NCBI GenBank assembly: GCA_945947045.1
Contig: CAMEXG010000037.1
Coordinates: 1-13,864, forward strand
DNA: 13,864 bases
DNA from: an uncultured Spirochaetales bacterium
Lineage (GTDB): Bacteria > Spirochaetota > Spirochaetia > Sphaerochaetales > Sphaerochaetaceae
Direction of reading: 5' to 3'
Shown: in pieces, positions 1 through 5,953 of the stretch
Layout of the letters: each line of letters starts with the position of its first letter
Numbering within the stretch: position 1 is the stretch's first letter
The notes under the pieces: model-generated
Databases searched by the model: none
Told to the model about the DNA's origin: nothing
Seen by the model: only the letters and a program-made list of their open reading frames with translations
Translations under genes and position numbers: made by a program

Positions 1-9
1 TTACTGAAA

Positions 10-25
10 ATAAATTATAATTTAT
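10..25. promoter_or_regulatory. Perfect 16-bp palindrome, candidate operator
   Basis: Positions 10-17 (ATAAATTA) and 18-25 (TAATTTAT) are exact reverse complements with no spacer. The palindrome overlaps the first copy of the direct repeat. Ribbon-helix-helix dimers bind symmetric or repeated short sites, so it could be an operator for the small protein encoded at 958-1194. In DNA this A/T-rich, a chance 16-bp palindrome is not very rare. Confidence 0.3.
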
Positions 26-69
26 GGTAAAACTATAAAAAATATATATAAATTATATTAAAAACTATA
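10..69. repeat. Two-part direct repeat upstream of parA
   Basis: The 10-mer ATAAATTATA occurs at 10-19 and 48-57. The 9-mer AAAACTATA occurs at 29-37 and 61-69. The order is the same in both copies, with gaps of 9 and 3 nt between the parts, so the region reads as an imperfect tandem repeat of about 35 nt. The base composition raises the chance of accidental matches, so the repeat is visible but its meaning is uncertain. A binding site for the partition partner protein is the most natural guess. Confidence 0.4.
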
Positions 70-129
70 TTTTTTTACATTTAAAATATAAAAGTAATTT
101 TGTTTCAAATAAAAATAATAAAATATTAC

Positions 130-158
130 TTGTTTTTTTATAATATCGATTATACAAT
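130..158 (+). promoter_or_regulatory. Sigma70-type promoter for the parA operon
   Basis: A -35 box TTGTTT (130-135) and a -10 box TACAAT (153-158) are separated by exactly 17 nt. The predicted transcript start near 165 gives a leader of about 17 nt that includes the GGGG ribosome-binding sequence at 171-174, seven bases before the ATG at 182. Confidence 0.55.
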
Positions 159-181
159 ACATAAAAAATTGGGGTAAAGTG

Positions 182-946
182 ATGGCAAAATCTATTGCGT
201 TTCATCTACAGAAAGGTGGTATAGGCAAGACAAGCGTCTGTGGTGCTTTGGCTTGTCAGTCCGCATTGTCTGGTCATAAGACGCTAATGATTGATTGCGA
301 TCCACAGGGTAACTTATCTTCATGGTTCTTGAATGTTGCTCCTAAATTTGAACTTTCAGATGTTCTCCAAGGAAAATGTTATTGGAATGACGCTATCGTT
401 AAAGTTGACGATATTGAGGGTCTTTACATTCTTCCTACTTTCAGTATTGGAGGATCTTTGAAAAACTATAGTGAAACGAAGCTTAATGATGAACCATTTA
501 TAATCCAGGATTTAGTCGCTGAACTTGCCGGAACATTTGAGCGTATTTTGCTCGATCTTTCTCCTGGTTTAGGCAAGCTTGAGAGATCTGCAATCATTGC
601 ATGTGATGAAGTCATAACCCCGATTACAACAGAAATTTTCAGCCTTGACGGCTTTGAAATTTTTGTTGATGAACTTGTTAAACTCAAGAAGAACTATAAA
701 GCTTCTGTAAAGCATAATAAAATCATCATCAACTCATTTGATGAGAGAGTAAGACAGGCTAAAGAGATCTACAAAGAAGCCTGTGACTCCGGTAAGTATG
801 TCGTTTATAAGATTCCTGTGGATCCGTTGTTTAGAAAGGCTCAGACCGCTCACAGAGTTCCACAGAAATATCGGGTTAATGGTCGAGGACTAAAGCCTGG
901 AACTATAGAAGCTTTGTTCAAAATCAACAAAACTATTTGGAGCTGA
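182..946 (+). CDS. parA: ParA-family partition ATPase
   Basis: This is a small ParA/Soj/MinD-type ATPase of 254 residues. Such proteins bind ATP, dimerise on DNA and move plasmids or chromosome regions together with a centromere-binding partner. The deviant Walker A motif KGGIGKT is at residues 11-17, the DCDPQGN switch I motif at 38-44, and the Walker B strand ends in LLDLSPG near 123-129, with Ser where many relatives have Pro. There is no N-terminal helix-turn-helix extension, so it resembles type Ib (ParF-like) ATPases. A GTG at 179 could also start the frame, but the ATG at 182 is better spaced from GGGG at 171-174. The next gene follows after 11 nt and encodes the likely partner. Codons look more A/T-rich than in the metabolic genes to the right, which fits an acquired or plasmid-derived module. 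Family assignment is firm; the partition role is strongly suggested by context. Confidence 0.9.
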   Translation: MAKSIAFHLQKGGIGKTSVCGALACQSALSGHKTLMIDCDPQGNLSSWFLNVAPKFELSDVLQGKCYWNDAIVKVDDIEGLYILPTFSIGGSLKNYSETKLNDEPFIIQDLVAELAGTFERILLDLSPGLGKLERSAIIACDEVITPITTEIFSLDGFEIFVDELVKLKKNYKASVKHNKIIINSFDERVRQAKEIYKEACDSGKYVVYKIPVDPLFRKAQTAHRVPQKYRVNGRGLKPGTIEALFKINKTIWS

Positions 947-957
947 GAGGTTAGGAG

Positions 958-1194
958 ATGGCATTAAGAAAACAAGAAGAATCACTATTTGGAGAGAGCC
1001 TTGAAGGAAAGAAGGCCAAGCAGGTTTTTGGTTCTAAGGAAGCAAAAGAGAAGAAGATTCTTACTACTTTTTCTATTGAACCTTCCTTTAAAGAGGAACT
1101 AGAGAATATTTTCTCTGATATGGGACTTGGCTGGGCTGCAGGCATTAGATTTGCTTTGAAAGAGTTCTCTAAAAAGTATGGTGATAATAGTTAA
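958..1194 (+). CDS. Probable ribbon-helix-helix partner of ParA
   Basis: This 78-residue basic protein is encoded 11 nt after parA, with a purine-rich GAGAGG (945-950) seven bases before the ATG. The N-terminal half is charged and probably flexible. From about residue 33 the pattern fits a ribbon-helix-helix fold: a short strand (ILTTFSI, 34-40), a first helix (about 41-56), a turn at MGLGW, and a second helix (about 59-73). A flexible basic tail plus this fold is the architecture of ParG- and omega-type centromere-binding proteins that pair with small ParA ATPases. I recognise no exact family, so the fold is inferred from the pattern of hydrophobic residues and from its neighbour. It may also repress its own operon by binding the repeats upstream of parA. 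Confidence 0.7.
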   Translation: MALRKQEESLFGESLEGKKAKQVFGSKEAKEKKILTTFSIEPSFKEELENIFSDMGLGWAAGIRFALKEFSKKYGDNS

Positions 1195-1263
1195 TAATCT
1201 TAATTTTCATAATAAATTTGTTTAAATCTTATCTTAAATATAATAAAAGCTTGTTAAAACGCG

Positions 1264-1305
1264 ATGATTTCTATATTTAACTTATATAGAAATCATTCAT
1301 TTTTT
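1264..1305 (+). terminator. Rho-independent terminator, probably bidirectional
   Basis: A perfect 13-bp stem (1264-1276 with 1284-1296) has a 7-nt loop and is followed on the plus strand by six T residues at 1300-1305, ending the parA operon. On the minus strand the helicase stop codon (1299-1297) directly abuts the stem, and the sequence beyond it reads CGCGTTTT, so the same hairpin could end the helicase transcript. The stem is A/T-rich but long. Confidence 0.75.
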
Positions 1306-3285
1306 ATTCTTATTCTTAAGCATTTCTAGGAATGCTTTTGCATTGGAAATATTGTCTTTCAAGGTTTCTTCCGGTGTCTTTTCTTCATTTTGGAATAGAG
1401 TATTAGGAATCTCTTCAAGAAATCTTGAGGGGAGGGTGGTCTTCTCTTTTCCCTCTCTGTCACGCCTGGTATCGCTGTAGTTGATGTAGAGTTTCTCCCT
1501 GGCTCTGGTTATAGCTACATAGAATAATCTTCTCTCTTCATCTATGTTTCTGCTGTCTTCCTCCAAAGCTCTGGACGAGGGAATAATATGGTCTTCAATA
1601 CCTGCCAAAAACACTACTTTAAACTCCAGTCCCTTTGATGCATGCATGGTCATTAAGCTGACCATACTTTGGTTATCATCATTTTCATCTCCGATTATTG
1701 AAACAGATCTCAGGTAGTCGCGGAGTGTGGCGTCCCTGTGTTCTTTCATATAAGTTGATAATCTCTCGGAAAGGAACTGAATACCTCTCATTTTGAAGGC
1801 TACAGCCTTGTCAGATTCTGGGAATTCCTCCCTAACCATCAATTCATAAGATGTGTCTTTGACAATAGTATCGATTAGACGCTCAGGAACATTCACCAAA
1901 TCTTTCCATCGATGAATCATCTTGATGAAATCTTGAAGGGCCTTTCTTGTAGATTCCCTGAATTCAGGAGATGCTGACAGCTCTTCAAGCGCAATGTGCA
2001 GAGTTGTATTCTTTTCATCTGCATAACGTCTTAAACGCTCCACAGTTGTTCGTCCTATACCCCTTCTAGGAGTATTAATAATACGCAAAAGAGAGTTGTC
2101 GTCATTTTCGTTTACAAGAATTTTGAGAAAGCAAAGCATGTCTCTTATCTCTTTTCTATCGAAAAAAGATGAACCACCACTTACACGTACAGGAATCTGG
2201 GATTCAACGAAGGTAGTCTCAAGAGTGTTCATGAGAGAGTTTGTCCTTACGAGGATTCCGAAATCTTTGTATGAGTACTTATGTTCCCTCATCAGCTTTC
2301 TGATGTGGGTGGCGATCCACATGGCTTCTTCCTCGCCTGTAGGATGCCTCATAATAGAGATGCTTGCACCTTCTCCGCTTTCTGTCCAAAGCTTCTTATC
2401 CTTTCTTTCTTTGTTGTGGACTATAAGAGCATTTGCAGCAGAGAGGATATTACCTGTACTTCTATAGTTTCTTTCCAGTCTGTATTCCTTTCTCTCAGGA
2501 AAATCCTTTTCAAAATTGACAATATTCTGATAGTTCGCACCACGCCATGAGTAGATAGACTGATCATCATCGCCTACAACCGCAATATTGCGGTATTTCA
2601 TTGCAATCATGGAAACGAGTCTATATTGAAGTAAGGAAGTGTCCTGAAACTCATCCACCATAATGTATCGCCATCTAAGCTGGACCCTTTCAAGTATTTC
2701 AGGTTTCTTCTCAAATATCTTTATGGGGAGAATGATCAAATCATCAAAGTCTACCACGTTATAGGCTTTCTGCGTCAAAATCCATTCGTCGTAGATTTCT
2801 CTTACAGCCGTCCCTTTCTCAGGAAGAGGAATTCTTTCTGTCTTGTACTGGGAGAAAAAATCTCTCAGAGAGCGGGCGTTGTAGTCTGCCAGTTGATATC
2901 CCAGTGTGACTATGCAGTTCTTTATTAGAGAGATATTGTCGTTCTCATCATAAAGGGTGAAGTCGTTTCTGTATCCCAGATATTGTATATAACTTTTGAG
3001 TAATCCAAGACCAAAGGAATGGAAAGTAGTAGCAGTAAGCTTATCAAGTTTTTTGCCAACAGTATCTCTGACTCTGTCAGCCATTTCTTTTGCAGCTTTG
3101 TTAGTAAAGGTAAGGGCAAGAATCTCGCTTTGATCTATGCCTTTACTAAGCATGTAGGCGATACGATAAGTAATCATTCTAGTCTTACCGCTTCCAGCTC
3201 CTGCGATAATCAACTCTGGCCCCTGGATTTGAGAGGCTGCTCTATACTGTTCTGGATTTAATAGTGATGCTAAATCAAGTGACAC
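1297..3285 (-). CDS. UvrD/PcrA/Rep-type ATP-dependent DNA helicase
   Basis: This is a superfamily 1A 3'-5' helicase acting in DNA repair or replication restart. From the chosen GTG it has 662 residues. Visible motifs are the Q-motif LNPEQ (9-13), Walker A AGAGSGKT (28-35), motif Ia TFTNKAAKEM (59-68), HSFG near 89, motif II VDEFQD (210-215), motif III GDDDQSIYSWRGA (238-250), ERNYRST, then MHASKGLEF and EERRLFYVAITRAR (from about 583). The frame stays open upstream to 3399, but that extra stretch is hydrophobic, lacks family features and overlaps a strong promoter, so the GTG at 3285 is preferred. It gives an N-terminus ten residues before the Q-motif, as is usual. There is no Shine-Dalgarno sequence; the transcript may begin at the GTG itself. 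The C-terminus is short and lacks an obvious PcrA-type Tudor tail, so Rep, PcrA and UvrD cannot be separated. Confidence 0.93.
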   Translation of the reverse strand: MSLDLASLLNPEQYRAASQIQGPELIIAGAGSGKTRMITYRIAYMLSKGIDQSEILALTFTNKAAKEMADRVRDTVGKKLDKLTATTFHSFGLGLLKSYIQYLGYRNDFTLYDENDNISLIKNCIVTLGYQLADYNARSLRDFFSQYKTERIPLPEKGTAVREIYDEWILTQKAYNVVDFDDLIILPIKIFEKKPEILERVQLRWRYIMVDEFQDTSLLQYRLVSMIAMKYRNIAVVGDDDQSIYSWRGANYQNIVNFEKDFPERKEYRLERNYRSTGNILSAANALIVHNKERKDKKLWTESGEGASISIMRHPTGEEEAMWIATHIRKLMREHKYSYKDFGILVRTNSLMNTLETTFVESQIPVRVSGGSSFFDRKEIRDMLCFLKILVNENDDNSLLRIINTPRRGIGRTTVERLRRYADEKNTTLHIALEELSASPEFRESTRKALQDFIKMIHRWKDLVNVPERLIDTIVKDTSYELMVREEFPESDKAVAFKMRGIQFLSERLSTYMKEHRDATLRDYLRSVSIIGDENDDNQSMVSLMTMHASKGLEFKVVFLAGIEDHIIPSSRALEEDSRNIDEERRLFYVAITRAREKLYINYSDTRRDREGKEKTTLPSRFLEEIPNTLFQNEEKTPEETLKDNISNAKAFLEMLKNKNKK

Positions 3286-3291
3286 CCGGCT

Positions 3292-3320
3292 AATATGGCA
3301 AAAAAGAGAAGAGAGGTCAA
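3292..3320 (-). promoter_or_regulatory. Promoter of the helicase gene, possibly leaderless
   Basis: Reading the minus strand, a -35 box TTGACC (3320-3315) and a -10 box CATATT (3297-3292) are separated by 17 nt. Only six bases (3291-3286) lie between the -10 box and the GTG start at 3285, so the expected transcript start coincides with the start codon. Confidence 0.6.
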
Positions 3321-3380
3321 TTAGGTTTTTATAGATATATTGAAAGAAAAAAATGTCATTGCATGTTTTCGATAATATGA

Positions 3381-3429
3381 AACAACAAATCCTGACCAAC
3401 TATTTTGATTAGTTTATAGGATTCTTGTT
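3381..3429. repeat. Long imperfect inverted repeat between helicase and DUF362 genes
   Basis: Three paired blocks are nested around a 7-nt centre: AACAA (3381-3385) with TTGTT (3425-3429), AATCCT (3388-3393) with AGGATT (3418-3423), and AACTA (3398-3402) with TAGTT (3410-3414), separated by small asymmetric internal loops. That makes 16 base pairs in 49 nt. It lies upstream of the helicase promoter and downstream of the DUF362 terminator, with no T-tract on either side. It could be a regulatory protein site, a small structured RNA or a remnant of a miniature element; its role is unknown. Confidence 0.45.
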
Positions 3430-3438
3430 CTGTATAAT

Positions 3439-3480
3439 AAAAAATCCCTCTCTTGCATTAACAGGTGACAAGAGAAGGGA
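3439..3480 (-). terminator. Rho-independent terminator of the DUF362 operon
   Basis: On the minus strand, TCCCT (3480-3476) and CTCTTG (3474-3469) pair with CAAGAG (3455-3450) and AGGGA (3449-3445), with a single bulged base at 3475 and a 13-nt loop. Six T residues follow (3444-3439). It sits 22 nt beyond the DUF362 stop codon and ends the minus-strand operon before the helicase promoter. Confidence 0.85.
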
Positions 3481-3502
3481 GAAGTAATAGGCAATAGGTC
3501 TC

Positions 3503-4606
3503 TTACTTGTCTTCTTCAATCCTTATGGCGTCGAAGGGACACATTTCATGGCAGCAGTAACAACGAATACACTTTGAAGTGTCGATTTCGATATGATCCT
3601 TCACAAGGGTAAGTGCTTTCGCAGGGCATACATCCACACACTTTTTACATTTCCTGCACTTTGCTGCCAAGAACTCCGGGGCTTGTCTCTTCTCTGCCAT
3701 TTTTCTATCGAAGAATCTGGTAAAGAAGGGGAGGAGAAGGGAGTTGACTAGTCCTCTTTTCTTCTTTTCGACTCTCCTGAAGTCTTTGATCATTTCTTTC
3801 TCTGGATCAAGGAGAGTGTAGAAGGCATCTGTGGATCCTTTCTCTTCTCTTTCAGCTTCTCTTAAGATAGGTATGTCTTTGGGGTCATAACCCATTAAAA
3901 TTGCTTCTGCCTTATCAAGGGCAAGGGCAGAGGAGGAAGCCAGCAATAAGCCTGTCTGCCTGAGAGTGCCGTTGGCAGGACCTGCCCCCTCCATTGATAT
4001 GATTCCGTCCATTACCGAGTATTCAGGCTTATGGACGCCATAGATGGAAAGAATAAGCTTTGCAAAGTTCTCAGGGCTTCTGGCATATAGATGCATAGGG
4101 CTTTTATTTAGTCCGGGAATAGTGCCGAACATATTCTTCACAGCTCCAGTTGCATACATAAGCTGGTGGGTCTTCATTTTGCATACAGAGATCACTATGT
4201 CCGCTTCTGTTAGAAACCTACATTGAGGAGCTTTGACTTTATTCCAGAAAACTGTTGGTTTTGCTCCGTCAAAGAAATCAACCCAAGTTGCACCTGTCTC
4301 CTCCACCACGTCCCAGATTCCGCAGCCTTCTCCTCTGAACTTTGGACCTGGCATACCCGGTGAATCACCGCACCATATTGTCTCAGCTCCTTTTTCTTTG
4401 ACTATTTCAATAACAGCCTTTACAACTAACGGATTAGTCGTAATGTTTTTTTCTGCTTTCGCGTCGGAGAGGATATTTGGTTTGACCAGGACTTTCTTGC
4501 CCTTTACATCAGGAAAGTCCGTATTCTCAAGAAGCGTATATAAACTTCTCTTGATTTCATCATATTCATATTTTCCGCACTTTGTTATGGCTACCTTATT
4601 TTTCAT
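3503..4606 (-). CDS. DUF362 protein with two C-terminal [4Fe-4S] ferredoxin motifs
   Basis: This 367-residue iron-sulfur protein of the DUF362 family has no settled function. The N-terminal 300 residues show family features such as VLVKPNILSD, CKMKTH and a glycine-rich SMEGAGPANG. The C-terminus carries two CxxCxxCxxxCP clusters with Cys 317, 320, 323, 327 and Cys 346, 349, 352, 356, each suited to one [4Fe-4S] cluster. No signal peptide or membrane segment is seen, so it is probably cytoplasmic and involved in electron transfer. The frame opens at a TTG (4612), but the ATG at 4606 has an AAGAAGG ribosome-binding site (4619-4613) six bases upstream and is preferred. The start lies inside the end of the methyltransferase gene (11-nt overlap), implying translational coupling. 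The family call is firm; the substrate is unknown. Confidence 0.9.
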   Translation of the reverse strand: MKNKVAITKCGKYEYDEIKRSLYTLLENTDFPDVKGKKVLVKPNILSDAKAEKNITTNPLVVKAVIEIVKEKGAETIWCGDSPGMPGPKFRGEGCGIWDVVEETGATWVDFFDGAKPTVFWNKVKAPQCRFLTEADIVISVCKMKTHQLMYATGAVKNMFGTIPGLNKSPMHLYARSPENFAKLILSIYGVHKPEYSVMDGIISMEGAGPANGTLRQTGLLLASSSALALDKAEAILMGYDPKDIPILREAEREEKGSTDAFYTLLDPEKEMIKDFRRVEKKKRGLVNSLLLPFFTRFFDRKMAEKRQAPEFLAAKCRKCKKCVDVCPAKALTLVKDHIEIDTSKCIRCYCCHEMCPFDAIRIEEDK

Positions 4607-5390
4607 TTTCAACCTTCTTTAGTAGACAGAAATACATTGGACCTTTGCCTCCGCTTGTATCAGGCAGGACCATGGCACCATGTTTTCTTCTCTCAGCCCA
4701 AGATGGAATATCCGTAGATTCCTCCACTTCCAATGGGTGACGATTAAAAAGCTTTTGTATAACTTCTTCATTTTCACCCGGGTTAATGGAACAAGTGGAG
4801 TAGAGGATGTATCCTCCTACCTTTACGGCCATCAGAGCAGAAGAAAGCATTGCATACTGAGAGACGGCAAGACGCTTCGGCCTGGAGGGTGACCATTGGG
4901 AGAGATATTTTTCATCATTCAGCACATGGCGTTCAGAAGAGCAGGGGGCGTCAAGAAGAACATAATCATATGCGTCCTTCTCATATACTCCCCAGCTTTC
5001 TGCATTGAAGCCTGTAATTCTTATTTCTGGTCTTATGTCATCTCTAAGGGAATACAAGACTTTTCTCAGCCTTTCTCTTCTATCGGGGGATCTGTCGTTT
5101 GCTGTAAGAAAACCATTCCTTCCTGTAGCTTTCGCCAATACAAGGCTCTTTCCTCCCGGAGCGGCACACATATCTAATACAGCGGATGATGGAGATACCG
5201 GAAGAAGGGAAGCTGTGAGAAGAGAGGCTTCATCAAGCCAATAGGGAGGATTTGTCTCGTTAATGGAGACTTGTGTGTTCTTCTCTTCTTTTAAAGCCTC
5301 TTTTAATCGAGGCCATCTGTTCTTCCAGATTTCACTGTAGTATACGTCAAATAAAAATGAGGAGTCCTGCTTATTATTTTTCTTTCCCAT
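4596..5390 (-). CDS. RsmB/NSUN-family RNA (cytosine-5) methyltransferase
   Basis: This 264-residue SAM-dependent enzyme is predicted to methylate C5 of a cytosine in rRNA or tRNA. The SAM-binding motif I DMCAAPGGK is at 73-81. The catalytic region has DAPCSSERH at 147-155 (Cys150) and STCS at 198-201 (Cys200): the two cysteines of the NOL1/NOP2/Sun family, one forming the covalent bond to the base and one releasing the product. The CSSERH version resembles the eukaryotic NSUN3/NSUN4 branch more than the CSG form common in RsmB and RsmF. There is no N-terminal NusB-like domain and no C-terminal PUA domain, so the protein is a bare catalytic core. Its ATG directly follows the TAA of the upstream gene with no spacer and no clear ribosome-binding site, pointing to translational coupling. 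The target RNA is not known. Confidence 0.9.
   Translation of the reverse strand: MGKKNNKQDSSFLFDVYYSEIWKNRWPRLKEALKEEKNTQVSINETNPPYWLDEASLLTASLLPVSPSSAVLDMCAAPGGKSLVLAKATGRNGFLTANDRSPDRRERLRKVLYSLRDDIRPEIRITGFNAESWGVYEKDAYDYVLLDAPCSSERHVLNDEKYLSQWSPSRPKRLAVSQYAMLSSALMAVKVGGYILYSTCSINPGENEEVIQKLFNRHPLEVEESTDIPSWAERRKHGAMVLPDTSGGKGPMYFCLLKKVENEK
4613..4619 (-). promoter_or_regulatory. Ribosome-binding site fixing the DUF362 start
   Basis: The sequence AAGAAGG lies within the last codons of the methyltransferase gene, six bases before the ATG at 4606. It directly abuts the in-frame TTG at 4612, which makes that codon an unlikely start. Confidence 0.6.
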
Positions 5391-5846
5391 TTAGAACCAG
5401 ACTGTAATAAAAGTACTTACAATGATGCCGACGATTATTCCCCACAATACTTGTAGCTTCGTGTGGCCTACTAATGTTTTGAAGTGTTCCTCTTTAAAAG
5501 CCTCAGGAGAAAGCATTTCCTGTAGTAGCTTTGACCACTGGTTTATTGTCTGGGCCTGTTTTCCCGTTTCAAGTCTTACGTTTATTGCATCGTTGAAGAC
5601 GATAAACGCAAAAAGGAGAGCAAAAACAAATTGCGTCGAGCCATATCCATTTACCATGCCTATGGAGTTTGCCAAGGCAGCCACGGATGCTGAATGGCTG
5701 GACGGCATCCCTCCATTGGTGAAGAAGGGATGAAAACTCCATTTCTTGTTAATAAATGCTTCTACAAAACACTTTGCAAGCTGTGCTGAAAACATAGCCA
5801 TAAGTGTCGACCAGAATACTGGGTTTATGAAGATATTGTCGTTCAC
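5391..5846 (-). CDS. Divergent PAP2 family membrane protein (DUF212, YuiD-like)
   Basis: This small integral membrane protein of 151 residues is distantly related to PAP2 acid phosphatases and similar to Bacillus YuiD. The signature GGMPSSHSA is at residues 45-53, a second conserved block (NDAINVR, then GKQAQ) spans about 85-99, and GHTKLQV at 127-133 precedes a C-terminal membrane helix (about 134-150). Other hydrophobic segments lie at about 10-30, 53-66 and 72-86. The PSSH motif suggests a lipid or isoprenoid phosphate substrate, but no activity is established. The start is a GTG with no Shine-Dalgarno sequence; the N-terminal residues match the usual family start, so the GTG is accepted. 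It is the first gene of the minus-strand operon with the methyltransferase and DUF362 genes, and is divergent from the transporter gene. Confidence 0.9.
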   Translation of the reverse strand: MNDNIFINPVFWSTLMAMFSAQLAKCFVEAFINKKWSFHPFFTNGGMPSSHSASVAALANSIGMVNGYGSTQFVFALLFAFIVFNDAINVRLETGKQAQTINQWSKLLQEMLSPEAFKEEHFKTLVGHTKLQVLWGIIVGIIVSTFITVWF

Positions 5847-5853
5847 ACCATGT

Positions 5854-5882
5854 AGTTTATGTCAAAAACATTGCTCTTGCAA
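5854..5882 (-). promoter_or_regulatory. Weak promoter candidate for the DUF212 operon
   Basis: On the minus strand, TTGCAA (5882-5877) and TAAACT (5859-5854) are 17 nt apart, each matching four of six consensus bases. The GTG start at 5846 lies seven bases after the -10 box, so a leaderless or near-leaderless transcript is again possible. TTGCAA is its own reverse complement and sits between the two divergent genes. Confidence 0.35.
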
Positions 5883-5953
5883 CAATTACACTTATCAGGG
5901 AATTATTCTATCCGCTCTTGAAGAGAGTTTTTTTTAGAAATAACATTGAGCCC

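Larger units (their letters stand above)
1..178. other. A/T-rich leader upstream of the partition genes
   Basis: This stretch is almost entirely A and T and contrasts with the rest of the window, where coding DNA is mixed and operon spacers are short. No open reading frame of note lies in it. It contains a 16-bp palindrome (10-25), two short direct repeats in the same order (10-37 and 48-69), and a good promoter just before parA. Partition systems of the ParA plus ribbon-helix-helix kind usually have their centromere and operator in such A/T-rich repeats upstream of the ATPase gene, so this is a candidate parS/operator region. That role is inference. Confidence 0.45.

Noticed and set aside
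1195..1263. Possible small gene between the ParA partner gene and the terminator
   Set aside because: The stretch is A/T-rich with no start codon plus ribosome-binding site and no usable frame.
3286..3399. N-terminal extension of 38 residues on the helicase frame
   Set aside because: It contains a well-spaced promoter, has no family similarity and would put unusual hydrophobic residues before the Q-motif.
4233..4622. 129-codon plus-strand frame antisense to the DUF362 gene
   Set aside because: It has no recognisable motif and shadows a strong gene on the other strand.
5860..5865. Perfect minus-strand -35 box TTGACA before the DUF212 gene
   Set aside because: The best partner (GACAAT) needs a 19-nt spacer and would start transcription inside the gene, while the encoded N-terminus fits the family from the GTG.
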